Assembly: GCF_037975245.1 (NCBI RefSeq)
Contig: NC_092582.1
Coordinates: forward strand, 2,495,001-2,559,000
DNA length: 64,000 nucleotides
Reading direction: 5' to 3'
Origin: Apostichopus japonicus
Taxonomy: Eukaryota; Echinodermata; Holothuroidea; Aspidochirotida; Stichopodidae
Positions 42,201 through 51,749 of the stretch are shown here, piece by piece. How positions within the stretch are numbered: the first letter of the stretch is position 1; each line of letters begins with the position of its first letter. The notes under the pieces were generated by a model. It worked only from the letters and a program-made list of their open reading frames with translations, was not told the DNA's origin and ran no database searches. A program made the translations under genes and the position numbers.

Positions 42201-45200
42201 AACCCTGGCCATATAACCCAGACTAAAACATGATCACCCAATTTACCTCACCCCTGTCCACTACTTTCCAGAACAACTATTCTTGCTATACCCCTTTAAC
42301 TAATATTTCACTTCAACTATAAATCTCTCTATTTTCCTTGATTTAATGCTTCAATGTCGCTAGGTGCGTCCTTCCTCCTGTCCATGTATTCATATTTTTA
42401 TATTATTATTTACACAAATCCAATATTTGTCCAGCCATTGTAATCGCCACGGAATAGATGCGGTTAGCGCCTTGTAAGATTGTCTTATTTTTTTGTCAAA
42501 TTGAGAGGAAGGGCATTACTTCATTTTCTTTAGCCTATTATTATCATTATTTATCTTTAAAACAAAACACGGAGAATGTACCTGGAAGATTTCAAACACA
42601 CAATTTTTTCTCTTTCTCTCCTCTCCTCATTTTATTCTGTTCTTAAAATTTTTTACTGAAGTCACAAGGGGAATAAGGGGGGGGGGAGAGTACTTTAAAA
42701 ATGACTTGTGACTGACTTTCGTGTGTAAAGGTAGGTCAATCGACAACATCTGTAAATAATGTTTATTTTAACTTTATAACGTATAATTTCATGTTTTTTG
42801 TTATCTTCATTTATTGGAATGATTCAGTCGGTTTTCCGATAGTTACAAAACTATCAAAGGAAAGCATCACTGCACCGCTATTCTGATTTCCTGTCTCATT
42901 GATCATAAACGTTACAAATTCCTCTGCGTTTGCATTTGGAACTGATTTTCAGTTTAAGGCATGGATGTGCAAAGCTCCACTTTACAAAAGACCCTCCCCT
43001 CCCCCCTCCCCCAGCACCAGATCCCACCCCCCCCCACCCCAGCCAACAGCCCAGCCTCTAGAACAATGTACTTGTACCAATTTACCGACCGTCACCGAAT
43101 TTGCAGAGAACTTTAAATTTCATCTGAAGGGTTTTACTACGTCATAATTATATTTCAACATGACTATTTCTTAGTTGCAATTTCAAATAAACATGAATTT
43201 TTTTGAGCATTGTTTATTGAGGCTTATCTATGAATAACACTAAGGAGTCAGTAATACCCAACAGATTTGCAAACCTCCAATTCAATAAACGACTATAATA
43301 TGAAAATATATCTATGAATGAAGGTGGCTACTGCATTTTGTCTTTTTTGAATCGAATAGAGTTATATTTGTATCTATAACTCGGTCAATTTGGTTGGCTT
43401 TTCAGTGATCACACACAATATACTGCTTTAAGAACGGTCACGGTGTTTAAATAGTGGCGCTCTTTGAGAATGAAAAATATGTCCTTTCTCCACTTTGTTT
43501 AACCCGTTCATAGTCATTAATATCTATAACATTTGCAAACTTGATATACTGCCATCTCTCTTTATGATTTGCATACACATCTTTCTAATTTTCTTGTCTT
43601 CCTGATTTTTATTCTTAATTTTACAGGAATTTTTAAATTGCCGCGCTCTGAATGGTGACTTTCATCCGGATATCACACCCATTGTCTTGGCAGCACACCA
43701 CAATAACTATGATATTATAAAGATCTTATTAGAGTACGGCGCAAGGATAGAGGAACCGGAATATTACGTATTTAGTACAGAAACGAATACATTACAACAT
43801 TCTCTCGGTTTACTCAATATTTACCGTGCTCTGGCCAGTCAAGCCTACATCTCTCTGACCAGCATAGATCCAATAAATACTGCTTTTGAGAAAGGTTACC
43901 TTTTAAGGAAACTTAGTCGGAAGAATGCTGAATTCTCGGAGGCTTTCATCGAGCTGGCGGAACAATGCGAACAGTTCGCTGCCGATATTTTGGGCCATAT
44001 TCGAAACCACAAGGAGCAGACGTGTGTCCTATACCACGATCCTAACATGTACGAAGGCGGAGACGAGGATGACGATTTGGGGCCGTATAAAGTCAAAGTA
44101 GCAATAAACCTACAACAAAAGAAGGTAAAGTATAAAGTAGAGGATAAAGGTGATGAATGAGCAGGGGTGGATCTAATATTGATGATAAAGGAGGGGAAGT
44201 GTACCCGTGTAAGGACGGGGGTGGGGTGGTGGTGGGGGTGGAGGTGGGGGATCATCTCCAGATCTAAACAAAAGTTCTGTGTGAGGTTAAACAATGTGTG
44301 TGTACTCCTCCTCCCCCCCCCCCCTCCCCCCCTATACCCTTACCCCAGATATTCGTCAATTAAACTTTTCTTCATATTCATTCTTTTTAAATCCGTTTTC
44401 ATCATTGGTCGGAATAACTATGGCATAGAGCATAGATAGAAGTTATCAACTGACATGTCCTACCCATGTCCTACCCACCATATGATATATCTGGTGGCTT
44501 GGGCTGTCACATTACATTCAACTATTGCCACCATGAACATGACCGTTTAGATGTTTGAGCTAGAAGAGCTCAAAGATTAGCATAGTGCCCCCGAACTCAT
44601 CGGTTAGCTCTCGCTGCGGAATGGTAATTGTTTCATCCAGGGTTTTGTAAAATGCCACCTTAAAACACCTTCAATCCTCCAGATGTGTAGACCAGTAGTT
44701 TACTTCATCCTCTACAACATCCGAGCATCAAAAAGAATGGTTAAGACTCAGAAAATGCCAACAAAAATCAATAAAGTAGGACACTTTTGGGCTACTTTCC
44801 GACAATGGTTAACCTTCTAGGCGGACGTACTCTTACCTAATTGTGGAACGGTATATACTAATGTGTCTAGTGCAGAGTTCCCTCGTGCGGTGGTGGTGGT
44901 TAATTGTGATCTACTGCCCTCTTTATTTAAAATTGCCACTCTCTTAGTTGTAACTTTGTCTGGTTACAAAGGTATATTTTTTTTTTTCTTCTTCATCTTC
45001 TTTTTCTTTCTTTTATCTTTTTATGTCCTGTCAATATTAGTTTCGATTGTTATGCGAACTTGTAAAAAGCAAATAATGCAGTCGAGTAAATTGACCACAA
45101 ACATACGTTATTCTATTAAAAAAAAAAAAAAAAATCCAAACATGTTTGAAAAATTCCTCGGACTTTCTTGTTTCCAAGCAAATACTACCAGTGGGGCTGG

Positions 45201-48200
45201 GGGGAAAAAACCGTCTGGATGAATAAGTCGTTGGAATTGGAGAATATTTTGGAATTGAACGTATTCTTTACCTACTATAGTAACTTTGTGAAAAACGTAA
45301 AGAAATCTAGTTAAGAAGAAGAAAGAAGATGTTAGCTTGATCAATTCGAGCCCATTAATTTAACATTGCTGATTGGGTATGAAAGAAGTCGTTATACCTC
45401 CAGACCAAACTCAAATATATAACCTTTAATTTTCTTTCCAACCCTTTTTCAGTTTGTTTCGCATCCCCATTGTCAACAAAGACTGACCCAGCTTTGGTAC
45501 GAGGGACTGCCCAGGTGGTATAATTCCAGTTTCTTAACCAACGTACTATTCTCAATGATTATCGGGATGAGCTTTCCGATCCTTAGCTGTATGTACATCA
45601 TCTACCCATGGGGAAGTGTAGGCAGGTAAGCCGGTCATTTGAAGAGCATGCATCAAATTATGTTGCCCTGCGCATTATGCTAGACAACGTTAATAAATGG
45701 TCACTGGTAATGAAATTATGAGTAAAATGCATATTTCAGGTGTTATTTCGGGGAAGAGGGATAGGAATCCGTATTAGAGTCTATCCAAAAATCATGATAT
45801 GTACAACTTAGCTATTATCATGAATATTAAAACCAATTTGTAACATGCTGAATGGCTAAGGAAAAGACGTGGAGGGGGAGGGAGGGGGGTTGGGAGGGAG
45901 AGGCGATCATTCCGTTGCTTTGAAAGATTATGCTAATAATTCCAATCATCTCATTTTCCCCCCTCTCTCCTATCGGTTCTAGGTTCGTGAGGATACCACA
46001 CTGCCAGTTTCTTTGTCATCTCACGTCGGGTATAGCGTTTCTAATTCTCCTCGGGATACAGTCAACATATCCGACAGAGGAAGAGGTACAAAGAGACAGA
46101 CGAAAAGAAATGCCAACTCCATCTGAATGGCTTATTGTTCTCTGGGTTATCGGTAAATTAATTAATTAATACAACCACTCTTGTCTTCTGCCATATACCT
46201 TCACCGTCACACCCCTAGCTATATTCTCTTAATTATTTATGTACACATTGTTACCATTTAACCAGTGGCGTAGAGGAGGGAACTTAGTGCTTTTTACCAT
46301 TACACCCCAGCTCCCCAGCTCCCCCCCCCCCCCCAAATTCACACACATCCCTCAATCAACAAATTTACCTCCTCCTCCTCCTCTTACTCTCTTGTCCATG
46401 TTAATAGGAGGAGGAAGACTAAGATGCTAAGATGATTCATGATTAAACCTTCACGTCCTCAATTTACTTCAAAGCCTTTTCACCTCGGAACCCCCCTAAA
46501 AAAGAATGGTTCCCGTGAAATTGGCCCTGGATTAATATCATCCGCTGTTCTGTTAATAAAGCATATTCAATAGTTAAAACATAATTGACTTACAGCTAAG
46601 TCTAAGAAAGGTATATATAGTGAGGTCCAGAGAGCCACTTCGGGCCCAGGGATCGTTATGTCATATGGGCCCTCTTGTTGCACTCGTCGGGACTCGTTAT
46701 ATAGTTACAATTATTTGATAGGTCCTATATATATAGTGTGTCATGAAGTCGTTTAGTCACATGTTTTATTTTTATTTTAATGGTCATCAGTAGTTACCCC
46801 TACAATTTAGCATGTAGAGCTTCAAAAGTACTTTTCTTGAGGTTCTGGCTTCCCAAGTTATCCATAGACTAGAGGATAGTATTATTAGACAATCAAATGT
46901 CTAAAAGAGGAACGAATGGTCTGAAGGAGGCAGAGAAGTGTTTGCTCGCTGGGGCTTGTAAAAGATATTTCGGACAATGCCAATGACAGATATATCCACA
47001 TGGAAGTGGGAAAGTGGTGGGAGATGTGAAGGGGTGGAGAGGGTGGTGAGGAGGGGGAGGGGAGGAGGGCATTTCGGTACGGCTTTTGGCTGGTAGTGAA
47101 TGCAACCACTCACATTATGTTTACACATCATTATATATTTCTTCCAAGTCTTCCTCTGCATTTTTTTCTTCTAGGTTTGACATGGGTGGAAATTAAAGAA
47201 ATTCTCTACCATGGGTCAAGATATCTAAACGACCGTTGGAATGTTATGGATTTCTTAACTTTATCTCTCTATTGGGCTTCCATTGCCCTAAGAATCGTGG
47301 TTATCACCAATTCGGTACGTATTGACTTTGTCAAGGTGGACCATTTCGTTTATGGTAGGCCATGTGGGACAAAATATACGAATTAAATCACGAATTTCAC
47401 GAATTAAATCAGCTGATTTGAATACGTGTATATCTTCGAATTAATACGCGTAGAAAACATGGTAATATCTCTGTCCCATGTGGCCTACCAAATTCGTTTT
47501 GATATATGATATGACTCATTCAATGTCGGGTATCAACTTTAAATCTCAGTGTTTGGCACGAAGAAAGCCAAGAACCCTATAATCAACATCATGAAATACC
47601 CACATATGATTTTGAGTACTTAAGTATTTGATTATTTGCTCAAGAGAGCTTACAACGTCTGAAAACTGATATGCTACATCTATGGCAAGCCACGTGGGAC
47701 AAACACCGCATAATATATCCGCGTATTAATTTGACTATATACCCGTATTAATTCGAATATATACCCGTATATATTATTTGCCGAACATAAGGCTTAAATA
47801 TATCCGCGTATTAACTCGAATATATACACGTATTAAGCCATGCTGTTGTCTAGATCAGGTATACGTTTGGCCTGGGTGTACGTCAATAGATACTAACTTT
47901 GCTAGGGCCCACTTATTGCACTGGCGAGACTACAATGTGGGTGAAAGCTATAAGACATGCCAGTTATTGTCTGATTTAATACGCGTATATGTTTGAATTA
48001 ATACGCGTATATATTCGTACAAATACGAGGATATATTATGCGGTGTTTTGTCCCATATGGCTTGCCATATACATCAGTATGATATACCGAGCTCATTCGC
48101 AGAATTAAGAAATTTCAATTTTCCATTTAGTTTTGCCTCATCTAACCAAACATAACACACATACACAGTTATTACACATTAATTTGTCAAATGAAAAGGG

Positions 48201-51200
48201 GAAAATAGATCAGCAAACTAAATGACAAGTATATTATTATTTTTGAAATCTATTAATTTACATATTTTGTACGATTTTGCAGGATTACGGTGATCTTGAA
48301 TTGATGACCACGACCGTTCTTCCAACCTATATGCCGACTTTGATGATGACGACGGATGACGAAGACATCACCATCATCTCGAGTGGAGACCAACCAACCA
48401 CCAGTCCTCCTGAAGAATTGGAACGCATCCTACGGGAAATTGAAGACCTTTCATTCGTCGTCGACGACATCCGGGAGAAACAAGCCAGTAACCGTGACGA
48501 CGTTGATAAAACCTTCAAAATGTTTAGGAGTACCTTAGATGATGTCCAGACCAAGATTGACGTTATCATGGAGAGCGTTGATAATTCTGGATCTTCCGGT
48601 GGCAGTGGAGGGAAGGTTGGGAAACGCGGCAAGAATTCGGGTGCAGGGGGCATTGTTAGCGCGGATCTAATAGGTGTCAGGGCGGATTGGGATGACTTTG
48701 AACCGATGTTAATAGCGGAGGGTTTGTTTGCAATCGCGAAAGTCTTGAGCTTTCTCCGGCCTATATGCTTTACGGTCATGAGTAGACACGTGGGGCCTAT
48801 GCAGATCTCTCTAGGCGGTATGATGTTCGATATCTGCAAGTTTCTCCTTATCTTCTCATTTGTCTGGTTTGCTTTCTCTCTTGGTATGAACCAACTCTAC
48901 TCCTCCTACTCTTTCGACGCCAACAATCTCTGCCAAAATCAACAAGATCCGATTGCAAATTGCAAACAGCCCTTCGATTCGTAAGTATAGCTTATGAAAT
49001 CCGTTGATAATAAAGAAACCAGGCAGCAGCAAAACTGCAGTGTTGTTTCGATGATGCCACATGAAATAATCTGATAATAATGTGACACACTATATAGGCT
49101 GTAGCGTATATAGCCCAGGATGAACACAACATACTTCAAAGTATAGTCTGCAGTAAAGAGGCATTGAGATATGACAAACAATATTCACATTGGGCAGCTG
49201 ACAACCGAGATGGACAATTTTCTTGTATTCAGCATATTGAGATTGATCTCTACCAAAGACAATAGGCTTCTTCTCACAAGCCTTCGGTCAGAGATCAAAT
49301 TCAATATTGATTCAATAACAAAAGTAGGGTAGGGGAATGCATGGGTAGATTGAATAGAATAAGAGGGAGTTTATAAGGGGTATGGTGCCCTCCTTGAAAG
49401 TGTAGTGGGTCCAAAAAAAATTTAAAGAAGAAGTAGAAAACAAAAATAAATTTAAACAGCTATGAAAAAAAAAATGACAGGGATATTATTCAGTCACTGG
49501 GCGTATTTTCGAGAAAGAAAAAAAACAGGAAATGGAAGGATTGAGTTGTACCTCATAATCGATACGAAGTAACGCCAAGTGTCAAATAACCTTGTCTTTA
49601 AAGCAGAATGCAGGGTTGATTGCCGAGCAGAGGACATTTCAGTTTTGGTTTCCGTTCGGTTCTGTTCTATTCGATTATGTTATTGTTATGTTCAATGTAA
49701 CAAATACTACTACGGAATTCACCAATTGGTTCAATCTTTTGTGGTCAGCGGAGCCTGGGACACACGGGAAGTGCCACTCCCCCCCCCCCCCCACTTCACA
49801 GCCCGCCCCAATTTAGTGAGAAAAACATCGAAAGTACCCACTTTCATAAATTATATTGTTTTTAATCTAATATGTTCTTTTGTTATTTATGCAAAGAATT
49901 TTGGAAAATTGATGCCTTGACGTGAGGAGGGAGGATTGGGGAAATGTGGGTAGGGGTGGTTGGTTAGGGGGTGGAAGGTAGGGTTAGAAAAGAGTATGAT
50001 ATGCGATTGACTAGAAAGAGATATTGGAACCATGTTGGAGCATGGAGGATTATAGGATCAGACTTTAGCTAAGCTCGTCCATGGTAATTCTTCGTAAAAT
50101 ACTCCTATACTTTGATGTCGATTTCTTTAGAAATGGTGATCTTGTCACTACGTTCGATGAAGTGTGTATACCTTATGGGTGTCGGAGCCCCACACACGCA
50201 CAAGCACAGTGTTGTAACTTGAAAGAACTTGATATAGTAGTATACCCGTGTGTACTTTTATTAACATCCGGGTTTTTGTGACTGGCACAAAACTTTCTCG
50301 GTGGGTAACAACAAACAGCGCCGCCGATTTCTTCTACGCGAGCCCGTCTTTAAACCTCTGACCTTGTGCATTTCTTACAGGATTCCAAACACTATGATGA
50401 CTTTGTTCTGGGCTCTGTTTGGCCTACCTGATCTGGATATTTTGGATTTAAAAGGAACCGATAAAGCCTTCACCGAAACAGTGGGCCTATTGTTGTACGC
50501 AGCATATCACGTCATTGCTATTGTAGTACTTCTCAACGTACTCATTGCTATGATGAGCAGCACATACACAAGAATAGAGGTAAATTATTCATGATTTTCT
50601 TCTTTTTTTTTTTGTATGATAATGATGGATTTCTTTCCAACACTTCGAGCGCGAAAATTCACAAACGTAACTATATAATATTCTTACTAGTCTGAAAAAT
50701 AATTTGGTAAGATTTTTTTTTTAATTATTATTTGTTTTAAGTAGGTTCAAGTTGGTCGAAAATATGACTCTTATAGGTGACATAAATGTTCACTTATTTT
50801 CTAGTGTCGGAATAAATTAATCACAAATACGGGCATCGAGGCTCACGTGACTGGTGCTACCCAATCCAGTCCAGTATCTGAATAACTTTATATTGAAGTT
50901 TTGATATGTAATTCCCAACATAAAGCTCATGTTGTTGGTTCACTAACCATAAATACAGCTCAGGATAACTGCCATGCTAAGCATGTGTCACCATGAAGAA
51001 ATTGTAACACATGTATAGACTACAAGGTCGCTAACAAATCACTTTATTTGAAGATATCTGAATCTAGTAAATATTCATATTTAAGGGTTTTTTTTTTACT
51101 TTATGTGTTTCAAGCAAACCTTTGTCTTGTATGGGGTAGAGGAGGTGCGGTTGTGAAAGTGTGGACGATTTAACAACAAATAAAGGCATACAAGAAGCAT

Positions 51201-51690
51201 AAATTGTCCTGGTTTGAATTAAAGCAGCGAAATAATTTAAGATTATACCAAGTATGATGTGATCTCGATAGAAAAGTTCGGTTCGAACTTTTCCAACCAC
51301 CGAACTTAGATTGGAGTCAAAAGACCGACCGTTCTAAAAAAATATATGGACGACATATGAAGTTTTACTAATTTCTTGTTCATTGTTTTGTAATTTCTTG
51401 TTTCATTCTGCCATGTGACATTTATAAACAAATTTTGTTATTGTTTTTCCTTTCCTTTTTTTTTTTGTTAATAGGAAGATGCAGATATCCAATGGAAGTT
51501 TTCTAGATCCAGACTTTGGATGAGTTATTTCGAGGGACGTGGTACTATGCCGCCGCCATTTAACCTTATACCAACTCCTAAATCCTTTTATTACTTCATC
51601 AAATGGATATTGCACACTATAAACGGTGATTCTTACAAACTAAAAATGAAGGTGCGTATGACTTATAAGGTTGATATAGGCCTATGTATG

Positions 51691-51749
<59 letters not shown>

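Noticed and set aside
43896-44294. 132-codon minus-strand open frame opposite TRPC exon b
   Set aside because: It is a shadow of the real exon. The plus strand has clear TRPC motifs and splice sites.
48327-48839. 170-codon minus-strand open frame opposite TRPC exon f
   Set aside because: It is an antisense shadow of the S3-S4 insert and S4 region, with no motif of its own.
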